This document shows, piece by piece, positions 1-5,878 of a DNA stretch of 7,937 nucleotides. Below the pieces are notes generated by a model, which made no database searches, was not told the origin of the DNA, and worked only from the letters and a program-made list of their open reading frames with translations. The stretch's first letter is position 1. Every line of letters begins with the position of its first letter. This DNA is from an uncultured Clostridia bacterium (GTDB lineage: Bacteria; Bacillota; Clostridia; Christensenellales; Borkfalkiaceae), in contig CANREK010000053.1 in assembly GCA_947629605.1 (NCBI GenBank), forward strand, positions 1 to 7,937, read 5' to 3'. Made by a program: the position numbers and the translations under genes.

Positions 1-3000
1 GTTGGGACCGACATATCCCTCGGGGAAGAACTCGATCTCGGTCATTTCCTTATCATAAACGACGCCGCTATCATCCGACATGAAGTTGGGGTTCGCGGGG
101 TCAATGTGGACTTCTTTGACGCTTGCGCCAAAGACGGAACCAACGTGGAAATCTTGGCACTTGGGGCCGATGTTGACAACTTCGACATAGGCTTCGTCAT
201 CGAGTCCAACGAAAGCATCATTGGCAAGGTTGAGCTCAGTGAACGCTGTGCTGTCGGCATTGATGGTGACAGTCGTGAGCTTGTTGAACCGACCGAATGC
301 GTTCTTTTCGATGGTTTGAAGGTTGGAGGGAAGGGTGAGCTCCGTCACAAGGTTGTTGCCGGAGTAATACACGTCGTTGGTCCCGCCATAGAAAGCCGTT
401 TCGCCGATCGTGAGCGGCGCGGTCCCGCCCTCTTTGAACGTGATGCTCTTGAGGCCTGTGACGCGGCGGAAGGCATCTTTGCCGATGTTCTGCACCCAGC
501 TGGAAATCACGACATCGGTGATGACCTTGTTTTGGGCAAAGGCGCCTTGGCCAATGGAAGCGATGCCGCTGGGAACGGTGAACACGCCCGTTTGACCGTC
601 GGTCACGGGCATCTTGCCGGCCGGCGCCGCGATGAGTTCTTTGAAGTTGCCCTCGTAAGGCTTGCAGAGGTAGCCGTCGATGGCGCTGAAATCGCCTTCG
701 CCCGCGACCTTGAAGGCTTGAAGCGCGGAGAGGTTTTTGAAGGTTTCCCCCGTCACGCCGTCGAGATAAGCGGGAAGGGTGATTTCGGTGAGGTTGCCGC
801 AGTTTTTGAACGCGCCGTCCTCGATCTTGAGTGCGTCGGCTTTGCCGCTGACTTCGCTGAATTCGATGGAGCCGAGCGAGGTGCAGTCGACAAATGCTTC
901 GGTATGGATGGAGACGAGCTTGCCCGCAACGGTGACTTTGCTGATCGCCGCGGCCTTGTAGAAGGCGCCGTACGCGATGGCTTGCACGTTTTCGGGAATG
1001 GTGAGCTCACCCGACTTTGCGATCGGGCAGCAAGCCACTTCGATTTGGCCGTTGCGGTTGAAGTAGAGCACGCCCTGGTCGGAGGAGAACACGGGGTCCG
1101 CCGCACCGGCATTGTAGACCGTGATGCTTTCGAGCACGGTGAAGCCGCTGAACCTTTCGCCGTGGTCGCCGCCGTCAAAGACTTCGATCGTGTTGGGCAT
1201 CTCGACGGAGGTCACGGACTTGTTGCCCGTGAAGCCTTCCATACGGACAACGGTACCCGTGCCGTATTGATAGGGAATGCGGATCTTGGTGACGATATTC
1301 TTCGTGAGGCCGGGGCCCATGGTGACGACATAGCGGCGGTTTGCGGGAGTGCTGTCGATCGCTTCGTGGAATTCGAACACGGTGACATATTCCGCATGGA
1401 GCGTGACGTTGTCCGCCTGTGTGAAGGCGACGATGAGCTTGCCTTCGGCATCGGTGATCTGAACGCCCGTATCATCGACGAGGTGCCAGCCCACGAATGC
1501 GCGGTTGCTGTCGGTGACGGTGGGCACGGGAAGCGTCTTGTCGCCAAGCGTATCCTGCGTGGCGCCGTACTCGATCTCGAACGAATTGTCGGAGCCTGCC
1601 ATCGTGCCGTATCTGCCGGCATCGAACGAGAGAGTATACTTTCTCGCGGCCCAATTTGCGTAGTAGGTGCAGTCCTGTTTGAGACCGTACGTCTTGTCGC
1701 CGGTCTTGTCGATGGCGTCGCCGCCCGTGGGAGCGCTGCGCCATTCCACAAAGGTGTTGCCCGTGAAGGAAGGATCTGCGGGGAATTCATAGGGATCCCC
1801 CTCTGCAAGGTAGAGCGTTGCGACGGGCTTCTCCCCCTCTTTGTTCATGTCGAAGGTGAGTGCATAGACCGTCACCGAGATCTCTTGCGGTGCGGACTGC
1901 GAACCGTTGTCATAGACTGCGCTGACGGAGAGGAAAATGGACCCCGCCCTCGCAAAAGTGACTTTGTAGGTGTTGCCCGTTACGGTCTCGGATGCGCCGT
2001 CGACCGTGACGACATAGGAGTTGACGCCCTCCACGGCATTCCAGCTCAGAATGCCCGCCTTGTAGTTGGGCTTGCTGAGCGCCGAGGTGAGCCTGTATTC
2101 GGCGGAATCGAAGGAGGCGATATAGCCCTCCGCGGGAAGCGCACGGACCGTCACCGTGTGCTGATCCAGATCGCCGTTGAGTTTGCCCGCGAGCGAAACG
2201 GATGTGTCGGTGATGTCTTTGTATTCCACGCCGTCGATGACAACGGTGTAGGAAGCGGCGCCCTTGACGGCACCCCACGAGACGGTGTCGTTGTGGTAGG
2301 TGATGTTCTGCGGCGTTGCGAGGCGGGCCTTTGTGTATTCCGCCGACGTAGCGTCGGGAGAGAGCCAGCCGCGGGCAACGGGCTTCACCTGAACGGTGTA
2401 GGTGTCGGGATCGAGACCGGAGAGGTCGAACGTCGTCACATTGCCGACATTCTGGCCGAGGACTTCATCCCCGCCCTTCGTGACCGACACATAGTAAGAG
2501 GTGGCGTTTTCCACGGCGCCCCAAGTGACCTTGGAGGTGTCGTCACCGACGACGACTCCCTTGACGGCGTCGAGCGTACGGGTGAAGTTGAAGGCCTTGG
2601 AGACGGAGGAAGCATAGCCGTCTGCGACCGCCGTGACGGTGAAGTCGATGGGAAGTTCGCAGCCCTCGGTCTCGAAGGACCAGCTGCGGGTGTTGGGATC
2701 GATCTCGATGTTGCTGTGCGTGTGGCCCGAGGCGCAGGTCGCGTTGAGGAGATATCTCGTTGCGTTCTGCACGCCGTTGAAGGACAGCGTATAGCCCGTC
2801 ACCTTGAATACGGTGACGTGCGCGAGCGTCTTGTTGCTGAAATAGCGGACCGTCGACTTACCGTTGAGCACGACCGTGACGGTATATTCGCCCGCATCGA
2901 GGGCGGTGAAGTCATAGCTGAATACGCGGTCGGTGCTCGTCGTGCTCTTGACCGTGGAGTTGTTCGGCGCGACGATGGAAACCGTGTAGCGCTGGTTGAC

Positions 3001-3846
3001 GCCGAGGTTTTCGACCGTGACGCCGCTCTCGCTGACGGACACGACGGGAGAACCGTCGTCATAGACGGCATAGAGCGTGATGTCCTCTTCGATGAGTTGT
3101 TCGCTGTACTTATAGGAAAGTTTGGTGGGAGAGCCCGATTGGGAAACGTACCAACCGACAAACTCCGCGCCTTCCTTTTGAGGGGTGGGCAGATTGAAGA
3201 GCTTGTTGCCGACCGTGGTCATGGCGGCAAGGCCGTCGGTGCCTTCCCCTGCGAACGAGACGGTGAATTCGGGGTCGACGGGCGCCACGAACTGCGCATA
3301 GAGCGTGAGATCGCTCGTCACGCGCTGCGAGAAGGAATAGGCGTTGTGACACGCTTCATCCATATACCATCCGACGAACGTCTCCCCCGCCTTGGTGGGA
3401 TCCTGAGGCTTTGCGACCGTTTTGCCGTTCAAGACAGAACTGCTCGAAACCGCGCTTCCCCCCTTTGTGTCGAAGCGGACCGTGTAATTGACCTTTAAGC
3501 GGAACGTGTAGGGATTTTCTTTGTAGGTCAAATTCAGAACGTTGTTCGAAACCGTCCCGCTCACGGCTGCGCCCTCGGTGGGCGTCAGGGTAAGCGTGCC
3601 GTTTTCGAGCTTGTATGTACCTTCGGCTTGATCGCCTGCGATCGAATACGTGAAGTAGTTTTCCGAACGTAGCGAGATCAAGTACTCTGTTCCGTTGGCG
3701 TCATAATAGTACTCTTCGGTCACAGCGTGATCGGAAGGCTTGTCGACGTTGGCGGGTTTATCGTCATCGCCGCATGCCGCGAAGATCGCTAAAATGCCGA
3801 TCAATGAAAGCAGAATGCTAAATACCGTCAATAGCTTGCGTTTCAT
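1..3846 (-). CDS. Large BspA/InlB-type modular surface lipoprotein (5' part, runs off left edge)
   Basis: The minus-strand frame is open without a stop from ATG at 3846 to the window edge: 1282 codons, C-terminus missing. Residues 1-24 are a lipoprotein signal (MKRK, hydrophobic stretch, IFAAC) with the lipid-attachment Cys at 25 followed by GDDD. Residues about 45-118 are beta-rich and lipocalin-like (EGTYKLENGTLTLT). InlB/Listeria-Bacteroides-type repeats lie at about 121-186 (FDTKGG, FVGWY, LYAQF) and 193-262 (FVGWY, LYAVY), with more divergent copies at about 661-733 and 737-820 (FVGWH). Between them are four FN3-like modules anchored at F356, W442, W524 and W602 (WGAVENATSYYVSV type). 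From about 850, and clearly from 948, come BspA-type leucine-rich repeats (LTIPENVQAIAYGAF, LTELTLPSNLQTIEKNAF). AAAGGAG sits 9 nt before the ATG, supporting this start. Likely an exported, membrane-anchored adhesin-like protein; the ligand is unknown. The family assignment is firm, the role is inference. Confidence 0.93.
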   Translation of the reverse strand, partial: MKRKLLTVFSILLSLIGILAIFAACGDDDKPANVDKPSDHAVTEEYYYDANGTEYLISLRSENYFTYSIAGDQAEGTYKLENGTLTLTPTEGAAVSGTVSNNVLNLTYKENPYTFRLKVNYTVRFDTKGGSAVSSSSVLNGKTVAKPQDPTKAGETFVGWYMDEACHNAYSFSQRVTSDLTLYAQFVAPVDPEFTVSFAGEGTDGLAAMTTVGNKLFNLPTPQKEGAEFVGWYVSQSGSPTKLSYKYSEQLIEEDITLYAVYDDGSPVVSVSESGVTVENLGVNQRYTVSIVAPNNSTVKSTTSTDRVFSYDFTALDAGEYTVTVVLNGKSTVRYFSNKTLAHVTVFKVTGYTLSFNGVQNATRYLLNATCASGHTHSNIEIDPNTRSWSFETEGCELPIDFTVTAVADGYASSVSKAFNFTRTLDAVKGVVVGDDTSKVTWGAVENATSYYVSVTKGGDEVLGQNVGNVTTFDLSGLDPDTYTVQVKPVARGWLSPDATSAEYTKARLATPQNITYHNDTVSWGAVKGAASYTVVIDGVEYKDITDTSVSLAGKLNGDLDQHTVTVRALPAEGYIASFDSAEYRLTSALSKPNYKAGILSWNAVEGVNSYVVTVDGASETVTGNTYKVTFARAGSIFLSVSAVYDNGSQSAPQEISVTVYALTFDMNKEGEKPVATLYLAEGDPYEFPADPSFTGNTFVEWRSAPTGGDAIDKTGDKTYGLKQDCTYYANWAARKYTLSFDAGRYGTMAGSDNSFEIEYGATQDTLGDKTLPVPTVTDSNRAFVGWHLVDDTGVQITDAEGKLIVAFTQADNVTLHAEYVTVFEFHEAIDSTPANRRYVVTMGPGLTKNIVTKIRIPYQYGTGTVVRMEGFTGNKSVTSVEMPNTIEVFDGGDHGERFSGFTVLESITVYNAGAADPVFSSDQGVLYFNRNGQIEVACCPIAKSGELTIPENVQAIAYGAFYKAAAISKVTVAGKLVSIHTEAFVDCTSLGSIEFSEVSGKADALKIEDGAFKNCGNLTEITLPAYLDGVTGETFKNLSALQAFKVAGEGDFSAIDGYLCKPYEGNFKELIAAPAGKMPVTDGQTGVFTVPSGIASIGQGAFAQNKVITDVVISSWVQNIGKDAFRRVTGLKSITFKEGGTAPLTIGETAFYGGTNDVYYSGNNLVTELTLPSNLQTIEKNAFGRFNKLTTVTINADSTAFTELNLANDAFVGLDDEAYVEVVNIGPKCQDFHVGSVFGASVKEVHIDPANPNFMSDDSGVVYDKEMTEIEFFPEGYVGPN

Positions 3847-3855
3847 GGATACTTT

Positions 3856-3862
3856 CTCCTTT
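3856..3862 (-). promoter_or_regulatory. Ribosome binding site of the surface lipoprotein gene
   Basis: On the minus strand this reads AAAGGAG, 9 nt before ATG at 3846. It is a near-perfect Shine-Dalgarno match and fixes the start, because the lipoprotein signal peptide begins exactly there. Confidence 0.85.
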
Positions 3863-3914
3863 CTATATCAATAAAATTTTTTCAAAAATTTTTTGGAAGC
3901 GGGTAAGAGTTTTA

Positions 3915-3936
3915 AGTACAAGCATTCGCTTGTACT
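3915..3936. repeat. Perfect 9-bp inverted repeat in the leader
   Basis: AGTACAAGC at 3915-3923 and GCTTGTACT at 3928-3936 are exact reverse complements around a 4-nt loop. This would be a stable hairpin in RNA of either strand. It lies two bases from the palindrome at 3939-3958, so the two may stack in the leader RNA. Confidence 0.8.
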
Positions 3937-3938
3937 GC

Positions 3939-3958
3939 CCCTTTTTGCGCAAAAAGGG
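3939..3958. repeat. 20-bp perfect palindrome
   Basis: CCCTTTTTGCGCAAAAAGGG is self-complementary over its whole length. On the plus strand it is followed by only four T (3959-3962), so it could at best be a weak terminator for rightward RNA. No gene reads into it from the left on that strand. Confidence 0.75.
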
Positions 3959-4056
3959 TTTTGACCCTCTCTGCCGAGGAAAAACGGCTCTTTTGCCCGC
4001 CTCTCGGGGAATTTTCCGACCCGAAGTCTAAACAAACTCCCACGATTCTTTCATAC

Positions 4057-4086
4057 ATTATATCATTGAATGTTTTCGCCTGTCAA
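4057..4086 (-). promoter_or_regulatory. Consensus sigma-A promoter for the surface lipoprotein gene
   Basis: On the minus strand TTGACA (4086-4081) and TATAAT (4062-4057) both match the consensus six out of six, separated by 18 bp. The predicted start is near 4050, about 200 nt upstream of the ATG at 3846. No other plausible minus-strand promoter lies nearer the gene. The palindrome at 4092-4105 sits 5 bp upstream of the -35 box. Confidence 0.8.
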
Positions 4087-4091
4087 ATAAA

Positions 4092-4105
4092 ATTCATGCA
4101 TGAAT
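4092..4105. promoter_or_regulatory. 14-bp palindrome, possible operator
   Basis: ATTCATGCATGAAT is a perfect palindrome placed 5 bp upstream of the -35 box of the surface lipoprotein promoter. That position suits a dimeric activator or repressor. The sequence itself is the only evidence, and no regulator is encoded in the window. In AT-rich DNA a chance palindrome of this length is unlikely but possible. Confidence 0.35.
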
Positions 4106-4503
4106 ACATAATTTTTTCTAATATTCGGTATAAATTTTCCGTATACTCACCCGTATATCCGCCCGTTTTTCGCTATTTGTCCCCTGAAAACCCAAAATTT
4201 TCCCCCATCGCGGCAATTTTTCCATACTCGGAGCATGCAATCTTGCAGTGCATAACTTTAATTTTTATGCAGTGATTATACATCGCTTATTCAAATTTTC
4301 CCGAAAATTGCACCAAACTTTCACCTTTTGTATTTTTTTCAAAGAAAACTGAACGATTTTGGGAATTTCTCCCGTTTTTTTCGCCCGTCCCGTCGGCCCC
4401 ATGTGAGGCCTCCCCGCGGCCCTCCCCCTTTTCATCAAACCGAGCGCCGCGGAACCCGGCCGCCCCGCTTCATCATATCTTGAAAGAGACAAAGAGGTGA
4501 CGC
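4106..4503. other. AT-rich divergent spacer without a recognisable gene
   Basis: This spacer separates the leftward surface-protein promoter from the rightward glycosyltransferase gene. Up to about 4380 it is strongly AT-rich; the last 120 bp turn GC-rich. It holds a 7-bp inverted repeat TGCATAA/TTATGCA (4249-4271, 9-nt loop) overlapped by two direct copies of TGCAGTG (4244-4250 and 4268-4274). No convincing sigma-A promoter for the gene at 4504 was found. The best candidates (TTGCAC at 4308 with TATTTT 17 bp on; TATACA near 4277) match poorly. Short open frames here have no ribosome site and low-complexity Arg/Gly/Lys translations. Confidence 0.6.
4494..4500 (+). promoter_or_regulatory. Ribosome binding site of the glycosyltransferase gene
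   Basis: GAGGTGA lies 3 nt before ATG 4504, slightly close but usable. It supports this start, which also places the conserved SCCMIVRDEE strand at the very N-terminus as is usual for GT-A enzymes of this type. Confidence 0.7.
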
Positions 4504-5571
4504 ATGCGGATCTCCTGCTGTATGATCGTGAGGGATGAAGAGGCCACCCTCCGCCGCTGTCTCGACAGCATCCGAGGGCTCTATGACGAGCTCGTCATCG
4601 TCGACACGGGCTCGCGCGACGGCACCCTCTCCCTCGCCGCCGAATTCACGGACAAGGTCTTTTCTCTCCCGTGGAAGGATGACTTCGCCTACGCGCGGAA
4701 CGAGGCCCTCTCCCACGCGACGGGCGACTATCTCTTTTGGCTCGACGCCGACGACGTTGCGGAAAGCGGCGATTTCTCCGCCCTCCGCGCCTTTTTGGAG
4801 CGGGAGACGCCCGACATGCTCTTCTGCCCCTACCGCGTCGGGGCGCTCACCTATGAACGGGAGCGGTTTTTGCGGCGGGAGAAGAATTTCCGCTTCGTCG
4901 GGCGGGTGCATGAGGCGGTTCCGCCGCGGGGGAAGGTCCTGCGCTACCCCTTCACCGTCGTCCACCTGTCGAGCGACAAGCCGCGGGGAAGGCGCAATCT
5001 CGACATCTACCTCAAATGGGCGGAGGAGGAGCCCCTCTCCCCGCGTGACCTATTTTATTACGGCAGGGAGCTCTATTATCACAGGCACTACACCGAGGCG
5101 ATCGCCGTGCTCGAACAGATGCTGCGCGGAGAGGGCTGGTATGTCAATCAGATCGCCGCGTGCGAGACGCTTTCCCTCTGCTACGCCGCCGTCGGGGAAG
5201 AGGAACTTGCGCTCACGGCGCTCTATCGGAGCTTTCTCTATGGCGAGCCCCGCGCCTTCATCCTGTGCGACATCGGACAGAGGTTTTTGATGAGGGAGAA
5301 GTACCGCGAGGCGGCGTTTTGGTATGAGGCCGCGCTCCGCTGCCGCGACCACACGGGCGAGGGCGATTTTGAACTGCCCGACGCACGCGGCATCACGCCC
5401 CTCTTGCAGCTCGTCGTCTGCTATTGGCGCCTCGGGGAGACGGAGAAGGCCCTTGCATGCCATAAAAAAACGGAGGCTCTCGCCCCCGCGCATCCGTCGG
5501 TCGTATTCAATCATCACTTTTTCGCCTCTTATTCCCCGCGTCTCTCGCCCCCTCCCGAGGAGGGGGACTAA
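4504..5571 (+). CDS. Family 2 glycosyltransferase with TPR-like C-terminal half
   Basis: 355 residues, predicted cytosolic, no signal or membrane segment. The N-terminal GT-A fold (about 1-140) shows the family 2 motifs: SCCMIVRDEEATLRRCLDSI at 4-23, the nucleotide-binding strand DELVIVDTGSRDGT with Asp34, DDFAYARNEAL at 59-69, and the metal-binding DxD in LDADD at 80-84. VGRVHEAV at 132-139 is typical of the TPR-linked subgroup. Residues about 170-340 are helical repeats resembling TPRs (FYYGRELYYHRHYTEAIAVLEQML, CYWRLGETEKALACHKK). The order of motifs resembles the SunS-type peptide S-glycosyltransferases as well as many uncharacterised enzymes, so donor and acceptor cannot be named. No bacteriocin or polysaccharide cluster is adjacent. 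The last eight residues (SPPPEEGD) and the stop come from a palindromic repeat, so the native C-terminus may have been replaced. Confidence 0.92.
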   Translation: MRISCCMIVRDEEATLRRCLDSIRGLYDELVIVDTGSRDGTLSLAAEFTDKVFSLPWKDDFAYARNEALSHATGDYLFWLDADDVAESGDFSALRAFLERETPDMLFCPYRVGALTYERERFLRREKNFRFVGRVHEAVPPRGKVLRYPFTVVHLSSDKPRGRRNLDIYLKWAEEEPLSPRDLFYYGRELYYHRHYTEAIAVLEQMLRGEGWYVNQIAACETLSLCYAAVGEEELALTALYRSFLYGEPRAFILCDIGQRFLMREKYREAAFWYEAALRCRDHTGEGDFELPDARGITPLLQLVVCYWRLGETEKALACHKKTEALAPAHPSVVFNHHFFASYSPRLSPPPEEGD

Positions 5572-5599
5572 GGGGGTGGGCAACGTCCGCTCATTCTGA
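5548..5599. repeat. Dispersed palindromic repeat, copy overlapping the glycosyltransferase stop
   Basis: An 8-bp hairpin CCCCCTCC-CGA-GGAGGGGG (5548-5566) is followed by AGGGGGTGGGCAACG and CCGCTCATTCTGA (5571-5599). The 29-nt part 5571-5599 matches 7602-7630 at 28 of 29 positions. Both copies are preceded by a C-rich/G-rich palindrome (here and 7566-7585). The copy here lacks the GTCAC/GTGAC arm seen at 7587-7599. This is a REP-like intergenic element that has run into the gene end. Confidence 0.8.
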
Positions 5600-5682
5600 C
5601 CCTGAGCGTCAGCGAAGAATCCCAACAAACGGGCGGACCGCTCATTCTGAGCGTCAGCGAAGAATCCCAGCAAACGGGCGGA
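5587..5682. repeat. Tandem pair of CATTCTGA..GAAGAATCCC repeats
   Basis: Two head-to-tail units: 5587-5637 (51 bp) and 5638-5682 (45 bp). Each starts CCGCTCATTCTGA and ends AAACGGGCGGA. They differ by a 6-bp insertion (CCCTGA) in the first and one substitution (CCCAAC versus CCCAGC). The core TCATTCTGAGCGTCAGCGAA belongs to a type of short repeat seen between genes in many bacterial genomes. Confidence 0.85.
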
Positions 5683-5738
5683 ACAGCTGCTTCCGTGGGT
5701 TTGCTGGGATGCTTCACATGCGTTCAGCATGAGCACGG
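5638..5738. repeat. Long imperfect inverted repeat (hairpin about 100 nt)
   Basis: The second tandem unit (5638-5682) is followed by a diverged copy in opposite orientation (5692-5738). The best arms are ATCCCAGCAAAC (5664-5675) with GTTTGCTGGGAT (5699-5710), 12 bp perfect, and CGGAA (5679-5683) with TTCCG (5691-5695) around a 7-nt loop. Lying just after the glycosyltransferase gene, an RNA hairpin here could protect or end the transcript, but no T-run follows, so a standard intrinsic terminator is not supported. Confidence 0.75.
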
Positions 5739-5768
5739 CGGCGCCCCGCATATTTTCAAAATCTTCTC

Positions 5769-5843
5769 AAATTTGTTGACTTTTACAGTCCATAGTGATA
5801 CAATAAAATCGCAACAAGGGTTCCTGTTTCGGCGGTTAGCTCC
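5769..5843 (+). repeat. Left arm of mirror-image promoter/leader repeat
   Basis: This arm carries CAAATTTGTTGAC, the promoter, GCAACAAGG (5811-5819) and GGCGGTTAGCTCC (5831-5843). The same ordered blocks occur in inverted orientation at 6109-6031: TGTTGACA, promoter, GCAACAAGG (6066-6058) and AGCGGTCAGCTCC (6043-6031, 11 of 13 identical). The sequence between the blocks has diverged. Confidence 0.7.
5776..5804 (+). promoter_or_regulatory. Sigma-A promoter of the 38-codon gene
   Basis: TTGACT (5776-5781) and TACAAT (5799-5804) each match the consensus five of six, with the ideal 17-bp spacer. The predicted start is G5811, the first base of GCAACAAGG, giving an mRNA of about 212 nt ending at the terminator at 6022. 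Confidence 0.85.
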
Positions 5844-5869
5844 TTTTTTGGAATCTTCCACAAAAGGAG
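5840..5869 (+). promoter_or_regulatory. Hairpin sequestering the ribosome site of the 38-codon gene
   Basis: CTCCTTTT (5840-5847) is an exact complement of AAAAGGAG (5862-5869), the Shine-Dalgarno sequence. Above a single T-C mismatch the stem continues with TGGA (5849-5852) against TCCA (5857-5860) and a 4-nt loop. The ribosome site would be almost fully paired in the mRNA, so translation should be weak unless the fold is opened or remodelled. Confidence 0.75.
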
Positions 5870-5870
5870 G
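5863..5870 (+). promoter_or_regulatory. Strong ribosome binding site of the 38-codon gene
   Basis: AAAGGAGG ends 8 nt before ATG 5879 and is one of the best Shine-Dalgarno matches in the window. Such a site at good spacing argues that the short frame is really translated. Confidence 0.85.
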
Positions 5871-5878
5871 TAGTGCTT

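Larger units (their letters stand above)
3847..4050 (-). promoter_or_regulatory. Long structured 5' leader of the surface lipoprotein gene
   Basis: If transcription starts about 7 nt after the -10 box at 4057-4062, the mRNA carries a leader of about 200 nt. Reading on the minus strand it holds, in order: CCGAG/CTCGG and GCCG/CGGC complementary segments (about 3972-4010), a 20-bp perfect palindrome CCCTTTTTGCGCAAAAAGGG (3939-3958), a perfect 9-bp hairpin AGTACAAGC-GAAT-GCTTGTACT (3915-3936), then an A/T-rich tract up to the ribosome site. No U-run follows these hairpins on the minus strand, so they do not look like a classical attenuator. I do not recognise a known riboswitch. Translational or stability control is possible but unproven; the segment could also be a dispersed repeat. 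Confidence 0.5.

Noticed and set aside
106..3498. A 1130-codon open frame on the plus strand
   Set aside because: It is the exact codon-register complement of the surface lipoprotein gene on the minus strand, which has a signal peptide, ribosome site, promoter and recognisable domains. The plus-strand translation has no domains and lacks a ribosome site.
3939..3962. Rightward intrinsic terminator
   Set aside because: The palindrome is strong but only four T follow, and no rightward gene leads into it.
3961..4275. 104-codon plus-strand frame starting with TTG
   Set aside because: No ribosome site; it crosses the strong minus-strand promoter and leader; the translation is a composition-driven string with no family resemblance.
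4308..4336. Promoter for the glycosyltransferase (TTGCAC, 17 bp, TATTTT)
   Set aside because: Only three and four matches of six, in AT-rich DNA where such matches are expected by chance.
4265..4492. 75-codon minus-strand frame in the spacer before the glycosyltransferase
   Set aside because: Low-complexity Arg/Gly/Lys translation, no usable ribosome site or promoter, and it overlaps the glycosyltransferase upstream region.
5587..5738. Insertion sequence or MITE with its own transposase
   Set aside because: No transposase frame and no clear target duplication; only short REP-like units were seen.
5050..5751. 233-codon minus-strand frame
   Set aside because: It runs antisense through the glycosyltransferase C-terminal half and through the repeat cluster; repeated translations such as SARLLGFFADAQ come from the tandem repeat, not from a protein family.
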